From positions 8,019,501-8,083,500 of the forward strand of contig NW_024881278.1 in assembly GCF_018691265.1 (NCBI RefSeq): DNA of 64,000 nucleotides. Reading direction: 5' to 3'. The translations under genes were made by a program, and so were the position numbers. The first letter of the stretch is position 1. The number at the start of each line of letters is the position of its first letter. The stretch comes from Tyto alba. Its lineage: Eukaryota; Chordata; Aves; Strigiformes; Tytonidae. The notes under the pieces were generated by a model. The model was not told the origin of the DNA, did not search any database, and was given only the letters and a program-made list of their open reading frames with translations. Shown here piece after piece: positions 1 to 12,800 of this stretch.

Positions 1-2346
1 ATCCCATACAGCAAGAACAAATGTGCATTTCCAGTGTTGTAACTGATTCCTAATGTTGACACAGTTTAAGACTGCATAACAGTAGCTAGATTTTGTATGT
101 TGTTTTTCATCAGTAGATCTAACAGCATTTTATAACAAGGTGCAATGACGAGACACATTGATGTCTATCCTAATACGGATACTCTTTAAATAAACACAAC
201 ATTTCTGCCAATTTCTTACTCCAACACCAGTAGCAAATGTGATACATTTTTATTGTACTGAAGTTGTATGCACAAACTGGAATGTATCATTACAGATATT
301 GCAAGTTTCATGAATCTGGAAAATAAATGAACCAACAATGTCCTGAATATCATTAAAGATACAAAATGTAGAGCCATACATAATCACAATGCCCCAACAC
401 ATTGCTTAAATAATTAAGGAGGGAATCATCACTGATGTCTCTGGATCATTAGTGAGTGTAAGCATCCCCTGCCCTGATTTAATGAACAAGGATAAGTCTT
501 TGCGAAAATAATTTAAAAAAAATGCATAGAGTGGACAGGCCGTTGTACATGTTTTAACTTTACTACAACTTGCTTAAATCTGAAGGAAGCACGAGAAAGA
601 AAGTGCTGATGTTGGCTGAGTTTTTTTGAGGTTACTATTCTTTTCAACACTTAAATATTCTCGAAATAAATCACACGTAACGTTTTTAGTAACAGTTAAA
701 TTACTCTTTAAGTCAAGGTGAACAAATGCATGTGTAATAGAGCATGTTCATTAACATTGATTTGGGTGTCCCTCTTTGGTGTGTGAAGTCACTCAGCTCC
801 AGCTTTGGGCATCGTAATGACTGTCACTGCATGCAGACACCTGGCAGTTCTGATCAGACTCCTCTCCTACTCTGCAGCTGAATTACTTGGGGTTGCTTTT
901 CCCCTCACTTATGTCAATCTTAAACCAGTGCAATGCAGCGGAGAATCAAGACCTTTGAAGGCTATTCCATCATTTGCAAATAACTCATGTCTGCTAATGG
1001 AAAAATGGGGCGCCTCAGTGCACATCATTATTTCACTAATAGGATTTGCTTCTGCAGTTTAGAGCAGTCCATCAAGTGATACCCCATCACAACCTGTTAA
1101 AATAGTGGCATTCAATGATTAATAGTAAACAGTAGCTTCTAAAAACTGTAATACACTTTTTTTTTTCCTCAGCAAATCAATGTGTGAGAGCTGCCAGAGG
1201 CACAATAAAATTATAATCTGATATGTAAAAAATACAGCTTTCTTGGTTAAATATTTTAAGTGGTCTAATTATCTCAAATTCAGGTTTGAATTTTAATATC
1301 CTGTTTTCAACTCATCTAGCTGCCTTTCTCAAATGTTTCCTATTAACATGCATTTATGTTCTTGTTGGCTTTTGTAGGTGGCCAAGTAAAATAATAGCTG
1401 CTTGTTATTTTGATAACCTTGATATTTTCAAGAAATTACAAATATAAAACAGGAGAATGCAAAGAAGAGAAAGGGACAACCTCTGTAGTAGAAGCATACG
1501 TTTTTTGCAATTACTGATGCAAAATGTAGGCTTCCAAGTTGCTACTAAACACTTATACGTTCTCTGGATGAGAAAATGCGACATTACATAGTGTTTGAAA
1601 TAGGACCTTTCCTACATTAACATACAAAAATATACTTTGTTAAAAGTTAACAAAAATAACAATTTTTTGAGAAGCAAGACAAATCCTTGTTGGGACGGAA
1701 ACTCCATTCTCCATTTGCTTATGTTTTGCATAAAGCCTACTAGCCTAAACTGGTGGCTTTCCAACCCTCTTTGTTTGGATGCTCATACAATACACGTAAA
1801 GTTACTGAAAAGAGGGTTCCTTTCTCAACTACCTTTTGCCTGTGAATCCCTGAAACAGTGGTTGAAAATTACTGGCTTAAAACCCATCCTCGGAGATGGG
1901 TGAATTTTTTAAGAGATGGGGTTACAACAGCATCTAAAGGCAACAAAGATGAGTTTCTGAACCTTCTTGCTGCATTGTGACTTTAAGTCATACTCTTAGT
2001 TAATTTTAACATTTTGGCTTCATTCTTTATATTAATCTTAAAAAATAACATGAGGCACTGATACATTATGGCTTGTTTGTGTCAAAGTACCCTGTGCTTT
2101 GGTTTTCAGGGTCTCGACATAATGAGCCAAGGGAAAGAATTCTTTCCTTGACAGTGAAATGGTTTATCCTCTGCATTTAAGGACAAACTAATATGTAAAG
2201 GGTAAATCTTCAAAGAGAAGCTTAAGTGGTTCTCTTAAGATTTTCCTAAAGATGTAGTCTTTGGATAAAAACCCAAATTCAAACCTAAACCACTTCCCCT
2301 GTTCCCCTTTCTATAGACTCCTGAAAGAATGATTTTTATAATACGT
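1..2346. other. AT-rich flank, no gene seen
   Basis: AT-rich sequence with short open frames only, none resembling a known protein or carrying exon-like splice borders that I could recognise. It may include a long CHAC2 3' UTR, since AATAAA is present on the minus strand at 249-254. From conserved vertebrate order ERLEC1 would be expected further left, but none of it is recognisable here. Confidence 0.5.
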
Positions 2347-2352
2347 TTTAAT
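2347..2352 (-). terminator. Possible CHAC2 polyadenylation signal (ATTAAA)
   Basis: ATTAAA on the minus strand, about 145 bp past the CHAC2 stop codon. It is the closest recognised hexamer. An AATAAA also exists on the same strand at 249-254, so a long 3' UTR is equally possible. The choice is inference only. Confidence 0.3.
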
Positions 2353-2495
2353 GACCAACTACAATTTTGAATGCAATACTAAAATAAATAAGATCACATA
2401 TTACAGAGAAACATGCCTCCATGTCATATACCCATTGTGCAATGAAACTATTCCTCTGGAGATGAAGCAAGATCATTAAAAGTAAGAAATAATTT

Positions 2496-3860
2496 TTATA
2501 GACAATTTAGGTTTTGATGCTTTTCCAAGAGTTCCTTTACTAGTTTCTCTAAGGAGAAGAGATGCTCATCTACATCTTCTGGTACAAGATTTCTGATAGA
2601 ATTAGCAAGTTCAAACAGGTATTCTGTGTTTCTTCCACTAGGACCAACTGCATTAAAAATCTGGTCAGCGATTTCTTCTAGAGGTGCTGGACCAAGGTAG
2701 TTAGGGTTGTCACAAGTTCCAATGTATAACAACACATCAAAGGGCTTTACTGAGGAGTCTTTTGGGTAGAAACTGACAGTTGTAGTCCTGTAGCCGCCTT
2801 TCTCTCTGAAGTCCAGGTATGCCTTTACTTCACATTCTTGTCCAGCTGGCAATCTGTAAGCAACGCCCCAGACACACCCCTGTTGAAAGACATAAGAAAA
2901 GAAAATCCCAGCAGTGTTCATAAAGATACTCACGAATTAATGCATTTCTCTTGTATTTAGTCAAAACTCTCTTAAAAAAATTGTTCAATTTTCAGTCTTC
3001 TTATAGCCATTTCTTGCGCAGTTTGTAGGAGTCCCAAATTAAAAGGGTTGGTTTATCCGGGAAATCATCAGTTAAAATGGCAACTATGAAGACTGATCAT
3101 CCACTTCCTTGCTAACACTGAGGCCTTACTTTCTTACACAGCAATTTCTTGTTGCAATTAAGTTTGAAGTAGTAAATAGCCTCAGCATGGGCTACTAAGG
3201 AGCTGGCAAAAAGGATACAAAGTATCTTCATGATCTCACAAAATTTGTATCTGTAAAATCAAATTTTACATAGTGCCAAACTCAAAAGTAATTTTGATCG
3301 GGTCCTTTCTATGTTTAGTTGCAGTTTCATTTCTAAGGACCTGCGTGTTACATCTACTTGGAGGGATGAGTGTAATAATGTTACTGCACTGAAACTGAAT
3401 CAGAGAAGAAAAAGCTGAAATGAACCTTCATTTTGCATAAACAAACGTGGCATATCCAGCATCTCAGCAAATGCTGTCAGGATAAATTTCATTACCGTCT
3501 TTGAGAATCTGAATATTGCTTCATCCTCTTCACAGATAACATTTCTAAAAATTATTTAACTGTGGTGTCAGTTAGTTATACTCTCCTACCAAGTTTTATA
3601 TAAACAAATCAGTGTGATCTGTGTAGGGATATATTTGCATGGGGTTTTTTGTTTTGTTTTGAAGTAGCACAGAAAAATTATGATGGTCTGTTATCCACTA
3701 AAGGCTACGAAGTACTTATTATGAGTGCTGCTTTAAAATAAATGGTAGTCTGTTTTGTCTACTGGCAACATCAAATGTGGATTCTTCCTGCAGTTAAATT
3801 GGTATATTTACCAGTGCTACAGTGACAGTGACAAAGCAATTGAGGGTTTTGCTTTTTGTG

Positions 3861-3891
<31 letters not shown>

Positions 3892-6800
3892 TAGAACTGG
3901 ATCTTAGTCATGATATCAGATGATGCTGCAGTGATGGTGTTAATTCATGACCCTTGAATTTTGCAGTCAGACCATAGGCTGGTCAAAGGCATTTTATTTA
4001 AAAAAAATCAGGAGTCATCTTCTATCGTGTCCTTTGTAGATAGTTACAGCATTTGATGTGCTGTGGCCAGGAAGAGCACTAATGAGTAGAAAAAGGGGTT
4101 CCTTGCTTTCCCTCAGCCATCCGGGATGCGGGTTCACTCCAGCTGTCTGCAGGAAGTGGGTGTTTTAAAAAGAGCCTCTTCTGTGCATGTTACTCTCTTG
4201 AGTTAAATCTGCCATTCAGACCTACTTTTGTGTGACAGGAAAATACATATAGGTGTGGTGGAGATGGGGTTTAACGCTGACAAGCACTGCTAGTTCACTG
4301 AATTAGTTTTCAGTATAGGGAATGCCTATTTCAGATGATGGAAAATTATAATCCAGAAATATTGATGAGGAGTGTGATATTCTTTTTTTTTTTTTCTTTT
4401 TTTTTCAGTGGTTTCCTCTTAACTGGTAAAGAAATTCAGATGGAGCAAGTAAAAATAACTGTCTGAATTAGATGTTTCCAAGCTGCACTCAGTGTGTCAC
4501 TAGTGAAAAAGGACACACAGGGTAGCACAGAGCTGAGATCTGGCATTGTCAGTCAAAGTACTACTGCTGTTGTCACCCCAGTATTCCGTGTGTGTGTGCA
4601 GGGGAATAATTGCTGTAGTCTGCTAAGATACCTTCAAAATAGGGTTACCTTTTTAAACTTCAGAATGAGTAACTGAAATTAAAGCAAATGACTTGTCATG
4701 TCATTTGATGCTTAGGTGTAAAGGGTGATTATCTGGCCGCACCAGATTCTGGAGAAAAGGGAAAAAAAAAAACAACCAACCAAAACTGGTTTGCTAAGGG
4801 GAAAAAAGTTTCTATGGTAACAAGTAAGTTTGCTTAACAATACAAACTGAGTGACAACAAACATAACCATTCTTTGTCTATATAGGCATCTGTGTAACAT
4901 AATGGTACCCAGCGGTACAGTAATGTGAAAAAAACCCTTACTAGAAAGGTACAGAAAATCACAATGAGAGACTGTGCATTGCATTTTGCTGGTTTTGCTA
5001 ACTGCAGAAAACAGTTGAAGTTTTCGATTACTGCTAAACTTAGCTCTCTTTGTGGCTGCTATTTCAGGGAAATAGATCAGTAAGACAGCACTATCGTACC
5101 TGTATAGATAAGCAACTGCAAATAAAAACTAACTACTACCAAAATACCCATCCCCTGTGTCCTATGGCCTGGTGGTGCGTGGCCTTGCTCTCGCTCTGCC
5201 TCCCTGCCATCCTTCCTTCCCTCCCGCCTCCGGAGGCACTAGTCCCTGCAGGGATTCCCTCCCCGGGAGCGGGACCGGGGTGAAGCTGGAGCAGGACCGG
5301 ACCATCACAGCCCTCCCCAGGGTAGAGCGTGCTGCTGGATGTGGGGGGCCTGGAGGATCAGGAGGGAGTGGGAAAGCAATCCCATCCTGGGTGTACCCTA
5401 AAACAGCCGCCCCTGGGCTCCCCCAGCCAGCTCTGTGCTTTTCTCCTGGCCGGTGAGCAGTCCAACCAAGAGCTCCCTAGGGGGTACAATCCCTAAAAAT
5501 AATTGCAAGTAGCTGTAACATAGCTTCTTTACCCATTTCTAATTCTGTTTGATAGTAAAATGTAAGTCTAAGTGCTTTTAAAAGCAGAAAAATCTTGATT
5601 TTCCTACAGCCTACGTGACTGTAATCCTAGGCCTTGTTTCATCTCCTTCCCCAGCCCTGGCACTCCCTGTGCAAACACTGCCCTGGCACCAAGTGACACT
5701 TAGGGAAAAGGTCAACAGATAAGCAAGAATGGCAGACTCAGGCCAATGACTGTTTTCTCTAAACAGGAGCTGATTTCACAAAATTATGTAGAAACCAAAA
5801 GTTGTGGCATTTAATTCCTTAGGAATTTTATCTGTGTAGCAAAAACTAAAGCAAGGGTATCTCCTTCTTTTATCACTGCAATGTAATCTTGATTTGTTTC
5901 AGTTTTTACTTTGGGAGAGCAAGATTACAGTTCTGACACAACATCTGGGGTCTATCAGAGTATTGTCAGCACTATACATATGCTGAAAGTAAAATTCTGC
6001 ATCTTATAACTGGACAGCTGAAGTGACTATTCCAGAAGATACTTTAAAATATACCTTTGGTAATAACAGACTCAAACTACCTCCCGCTTCTTATTTTAGA
6101 TTGATTGATTTATTTGGAACAATCAAGAGTCATTGGTGTAACTTGATTTATTTGGAACAATCAAGAGTCATTGGTGTAACTCCAGGAGATTTTAAAAGAA
6201 CTTTTAACTGCACTAAAGATAACTCTTACTTGCTTGGAGAGAAGCAAAAATTAATAGAGACTTACTACACAGGCTGGGAATGCAACAGGACATTCTGTAC
6301 ACTACAGAGACAGAACAGGAGTACTATACCTCAGGATCTTCAACCAGAGTCACAACTCTTCCAGGCTAAAATAAAATAAAATAAAATAAATAAATAAAAA
6401 TTTTAAACCCAACAACAAACAACCCTCCCCCCAAAAAACAATAGCAAAAAAAAAAAACAGTTTAGTTAACGGCTTTCACCCTACATCATGAGCAAAACCA
6501 AAACAAAAGAAAAAAAAAAAACCAAAACAATGAAAAGTAATGAAGGGGTCAGAACTAATCCAGGACAATCTCAAAAAGGTCTGTTTCTTTGAGATCCAGT
6601 ATAAATATTTTCTGAGAACAGCTTTTTATCTGTATTAGATAAACGGTGATAAACAAGATGTTAAATTCTGAGTGAAAAGTGTCTGCAACATAAGTTAAAT
6701 TAAGGGCAGTCACAAATGGGGAGGTTTTGAATGTCCTTGCTTTGTATGTGTTGTTCAGGCTCAATTCTATTCCTCTTTAAAATGGTGACAATAATACATT

Positions 6801-9800
6801 AAGATAAAACTATCCTCAGCGCACTTTCCTCAGCCATGCTGCTTTTCCACAGTACTAGGCAATTTTTTTTATCTCCAGACTGACAGTGAGGTGAACCTTC
6901 TCACTTGTATTCAAAAAGTTTATATGCCAGCTTGGAAAATAATGAAATCTACTTTGTGTTAGAACTAAGCAAGATATTACCACTTCTGGTTTGGTTTGCA
7001 CTAACTGGATTTTAGAAAATATTAATTACACACTATGACACACAGCAACTTCTAGATTTAAAAGCTCCTAGCTAATTAGATGCTTTTGAACAAAGAAATC
7101 TGCCAGTAATTTTTAGTAAGCACCATGTTAGCACCGTGTTATTCAAAGCTGAAAAAATAAGTTTATTTTGAAAAATACTATTTTCCCCTTCTTTCCCCCT
7201 CCTCCCAGCTCATTCTCCCTTACTGGCAGAGGGAGGAAACCTTGATAATGGCTGTTTTATGCAATGAGTGAGTTCTTGCAGGAGGAGTAGGAAGTCAGTT
7301 TGTAAATACTGAAAATTCTTGAAATTTGTTGTATAACCTGGAGAAAAAAAATTTAAAAACACAAAACCCTATGGAGAACTACATCTGCAGTTGAAAATAG
7401 CTAATTTTGGCATCAATTTAGTGTACAAGTGTCTTTGGTTAGAGATAAGGGAAAGCAGAGGTACTAGCATTCATTCAATTCTAGCGTAGGATAGAAATTC
7501 ATTCTCTTAGGGGCTGCAAAGATAATCTGAACTTCATGTACTTGGATGCGTGCCCTTCATTTAGTCTTAGCTAGCTTTCAGCTTGGGACTACTACATCTC
7601 AGTCTTTTTTTATGACTCATCACTAATAGTTTCATTGACATGTCTGTGCTTTTGTGTTTGGTAAGTCTGTACTCGTGCTTATCTCTCTCACACAGTACCA
7701 GTGTAGGGTTTTCTCCTACACCGAGCCACTGGCAAGCCACATGTTTGTTGGTAACAAGCCAAATACGAAATCCAGTTTTTGTGAAGCACTTCATAGATAC
7801 CATCAACTGTAGATATGATTTATTCAGTGTCAAATCTTCTATAATCTTAAAGGCTGTTTATTCATAAGTTCTGAGGTACTGCGTTTTTTTCATTTTTTAT
7901 GACAGATCTCTCCCAGCATCAGCCATCTATTCCTGATCTGATTGATAAAATAAGGCAACAAAACTAAACAAATGCTAACTGATTATAATGTGAGTACTTC
8001 ACAGAAACAGGTCTGTTACCATGATTAATCAAGGTAACTTAGATGTTCCTTTTGGGAAAAGATGACATAAGAAATACATCTGTTCATCTAGTCTCCTTAA
8101 ACTCTGTCTCAGTGAATTAACGGGGCTGTTTTGCTGGCATTCAGTTTATAATCTCAAAGGCAGCAAATCAACACACTCTGCTAGTAATAGTACTGAAGGG
8201 TTCACCTTGACTTAGGCTAAATCTGTCTTTGACTGCTTACCTACAGAGTGTACCTATTCTGGACAATCATAGTGAACTCAGGCAAGGTCTCCTCCCCTTA
8301 ATAGAGGGGAAACTTCTGATGATCAAATGTTTTCCTTAATATTTTAGGTTTAACAAACTGGGAATACACACAGTGAAAACTGCTGCACTAAAAGAAAGAC
8401 CAGTGGTCAATCAGTTAAGTACACTGTCTTTGTTTAACTCTCTCCCGAAGCACCTGGTGCTACTAAAGATACACACAGGCACCTATATAAGAAGCTCCTG
8501 GTGTGTGTATATACGTGTGGGTGGGTATACACACAAATAGAAATGCTCCTTTCCATTACATACTTTCTTACCTCTGACAGAGCATGAAAACCTTTGCTTG
8601 GGTCTTTCTGTCTTAGTTACCAATACATCGCTTTTCTACCGATTTGTCCAGATAGTTTTAGTCCTTTTATGTAGTCTCTGCCAAATCTCGTTGCAGTGAG
8701 TTCCAGAATTTCAATGCATAATTAATTGGTTTTGTTTGATTTTTTTTTTTGAGCCTTGCTTTCTGATAATTTTTAGTATTCCTTGTTTGTTTCTCTTTAC
8801 ACAGAAGCAATTCCACACCTCCCTTTGATCAGGATGACTGCCCCTCTCCAGACACTTTGTATTTCCATGGTCCAGCTCTGCCATAATCATTGTGAGATGG
8901 AGTGTCTGCTATTCCACAAAATAGTCACAATATTGGTGTACTACTGGGTCATGTGCCAGTCACCTCCCCAACCAATTATTAATTTCCTAACCATTCAACT
9001 TCTATTTTTAGTCTCCTAAAGACAGCTTTTCTCATAAAACTATCCATAATAATTGTAAGTTAGACTCTGAGGTATGACAGGTAATACAGAACCTTTTGTT
9101 GTTACACATAGTAACAGTTACTCCCACAATGTCATGAACAGTAAATTTTGTCTTTCTTTTTGTTGTTCTGCCCTTGTGACGTAACTGCCATGCAGTTAGG
9201 CCAGCAGCGATACTTTTACATATGTTAATGTGAGACTGGAATAGCTCTACCATTTTTCTTTATATGTATTACGAAAGTGTGTGTGTGTGTGTGTGTGTGT
9301 ATGTATACATAAATATGCGTATACATACATACAGGACTTAGTTTTCCATATGGCTATCAGTTTTTTTCCATCATCATTAATACATCCTTGACTTGTGTAC
9401 TCAGTACTGGTCACTAAGATTTTGTAAATTATAGATTAAAGAGACATTTTGTGGTGGAAACAACTTTCTCTTCATTACCAGGAATGCCTGTATCTGAAGC
9501 CTAAATACCAAATGAAAGGAAAATACCGAAAAGTAATTAATCTTCAGATTGGTTGTGTGATGAAAGAACGATCTGTTTGTCTAGGGAAAGACAGGATATT
9601 TATTGTATTGGTTTGCAGAGTCCTCGCCTTGCATGGAGCTACCTACAACCAACACCGTTAAGGAACCATGAGTATTACCTCTGCTAGCTAAGTAAAGAAA
9701 ATAACACATCTATAAATGGCTGGCTATGTAATATAAACCAAAACCATTTTTGTCATGCCTTGGGAGTACTGGCAAGGGCAAACTTCAATGATCTGCTAAA

Positions 9801-12800
9801 TCAGATGTCTTTGAGGGATTTGTATCAGTTCTGTGCAGCCTACTGCCAAGAAGGCCGACAAACACAACCTTGCATTGGATCATGCTGGAGCAGCAGCGTG
9901 TTCTGCAGCTGCATGGGAATTTTCTAAGGCATCTGTAGTGCTAAGGGCCATCAACTCTCTGAATCAGATGGGAAGCCATTGCACAGAATTAAATACACGT
10001 TGTTTCAGCTCTTAGCGTTGTATTTCACTTCAAGCCCTCAACTGTACTGCACACTGGAGCTCCCAAATGTACTCTGGTCTTAAGGTGCACATGACAGAAC
10101 ATTGTTCTAGGTTTTACCATCCTGGGTTCAGTAAAAAGAGGAAAATAGCATTAGCATGGTACAGTCTGCACCAGAGTTTGTGATGTTCTGGCCTGGGGGC
10201 TTTGTCTGTCTGTGTGGAGATGAAAGTTCCTCAGCACAGTCCTGAGGTCTAGCTGATCTGTGCTATGAAACAGTGGGGTAAACTGAAACAAGACCTTCCA
10301 TGGTTAGATTGTTTTCAGTGGTAGCATAAACTGCTCAGCTACTGAAATTACTAAATATTTACTGATAATCAATTTTTGCATCTGGATATGGAAGTAAGAT
10401 GGAATAAAAGGAAACATGACCTTAGAAATCATTTTAGCTTGATTACCTCTTAAATTTTTTCATAAAGGGAGATGTAAGTTTGCTAATAAGTAGGACTGTA
10501 ATAAATGGTTTCCTTAAATGCACAAGTTTATCTGAACAAAGCACAGTCTTTTCCACTTCCTTTCCCCGTGGCTCATTCTGGCATAACAAGAGCCTGTCTA
10601 TCCATCCTCTCCCCTACAGCCCCCTTGCTGGCAGCCACCCGACGAGAAGAAACCGTCAGGGTCAAGCAGGGAATCACAGAGGTGGGAAGGCACCTCTGGA
10701 GATCCTCTGGTCCAACCTCCTTTTCCATTTCACTTTTAATGAACTAAAAGCCTTTCATTATCTTAAAATTATTTAATCGTAAGCCAACCCAGTAATTCTA
10801 TGCATGCAGAAACTCCGTTTTCTGTTTGGACACTGTTTGGACAGTGGCAGCAGGCAGCTGGAGTTAAATTAATCATGTCATTGAGTTTCCCTGGGTTTTT
10901 TCCTAAGCACATTGAGGGGGTAGGAACAAAGAGAGTCTCTGGCAGAGCCGGAACCGAGATTCTCCTGAACGTCAGGCCTGTCGGTGTGCCGTGCAGTTGA
11001 GGGAGTGCCAGCACCGGATCGAGGAGAGCGGCTAAAGCAAGCGGTCTGAAGCTGGGAGGGAGGAGGGTTGTAAGGAGAGGAAGCCAAACTTCACTGTTTG
11101 GGAACAGCAAGTTATTAGTTTGGTTCAAACCATACTGTGATGATAATGGCTTCAGCCATTGAATGCGTTTACATATCTGTGCTGTTCCGTTCAAAACCAT
11201 ACCTCCAGACTTGAGCATTTGAGAAGGTTTATGTGAATCATGCAGGTTTGCATTTCTGATGCCATATTTTTGGAAGCTTGCACTAAAAAATTTGAATTTT
11301 CCAATTATGAAAACATTTTTGTTATTTATTCAGGTCTTTCTAAGCCAATAGCATTTTTTTTTCAGGGAACACTGTTACTGCCTGGTAAAATTCAGGCTGC
11401 TTCAACGTACTATTCAGAATAATCCTCTGAAAAGCTTATTTTTAAATAAAGCTAATATATAAGTTGCCATGTATTTTTCAATAAATGTTTATTCTTTTTT
11501 TTTTCTTCTTAATCTAACAAAACTTTTTTCAATTGAACATCCTGAAAATACGGCCCCGTGATTAAACGTGACTTTATAACTAGTTAACCATCTTATTGCA
11601 GTATGAGTTGAGCAGTTCAAAGTACGATTACAAGGTCAACCCAGTTTTGTACTAAAAGCTTGCAGCCATTGTACATAAAAGTGCTCTCTATGTTTTTGTT
11701 GCGCTGACCATGGAATGTTGGAGCAACGCGTGTTTTCAGGAGAGGGTTTTTTTTTAACTTGTTGGCTACTATTTTATTGCTGTTCTTTAAAATGTGTTAG
11801 TACTGAAGGACCAGTTTCACTTATAGCTCACCCACAAGAAATGTAATTCATCTCTCATGGCAAGGATTGTAAAAATTTTATAGCAGAGCATGTTTGGCCT
11901 GGAGAAATGGGAGGACCCAGCAGTGTGTTTTATCTATGTACGCTGAGGGAGTCACTTTGCCTTGCAAGTAGAAGTAACAACTCATGGTCTGCAGGAATAT
12001 AGAAAGACATTAACTTGTTGATGCTGAGAAAAAGTGTATTTTGTTAACACTAAGAGTTTTATATAAAACGTAAAATCAAATGCATTAACCAGCTCACACA
12101 ACTAACAAGCAGTGCCCTTAGTCTGTACAAACAAGCGTTTAAATAGAGATAGAACAAAGCATGGGCTTGTGTGTGTGTGTATGGGTGGGGGGGGGGGGGG
12201 GTCGGTTTTGTTGTTCTAAGGCTCTGTATGCCTGCAGATGATGTTCTGGGTATGATCCTGACTGGGGCAGAAATACAAACATCTAATCTTCTTGGAACCA
12301 GGTATATGTTAGTGGGTAGTAACCTGGTGTGGCCGTTTTGCAGGATTTTCAGTATCTGCACAAAGACAGTCACTCTGAGTATTTCCCCGAATTTCAGCTA
12401 TCCCAGCAAGAGATAATGCAGTGTGGTCACCGAGGATATGTGCAATAAGGAAAAACTGGTCTGTGTGGGTTTTATTCGTTTCTGAAGCTCCAAGAGTAAG
12501 ACTTTCTCTGTTGACTGATTAGGTTTTTAATTTTTTTTTTTAAGTCTGGTTTCTTAAGTAGGAGAGGCTAATGGGATCACACTCTTTTATGCCCCACCCT
12601 CACTATTTTTGTCCGGCTTTTCAAGTCATCTAAATTCAAGAGAAGAATAGCAATTTCCCAATGCTCATACAAACATAATCTTTGAAAAGGGATGACTGTC
12701 AGCTGAGAAATCCGTGTTCCCACTGAGAAAGCGAAAGACAGCTGTCCAGTCAGCAGACCTAACTGAGCTAGCCGCAGGGCATGCTGCATCTTCCAGCCAG

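Noticed and set aside
5150..5460. GC-rich patch in CHAC2 intron 2 as a possible exon or gene
   Set aside because: Short Pro/Gly/Ala-rich frames only, no splice-consistent link to a known gene, and no repeat family recognised.
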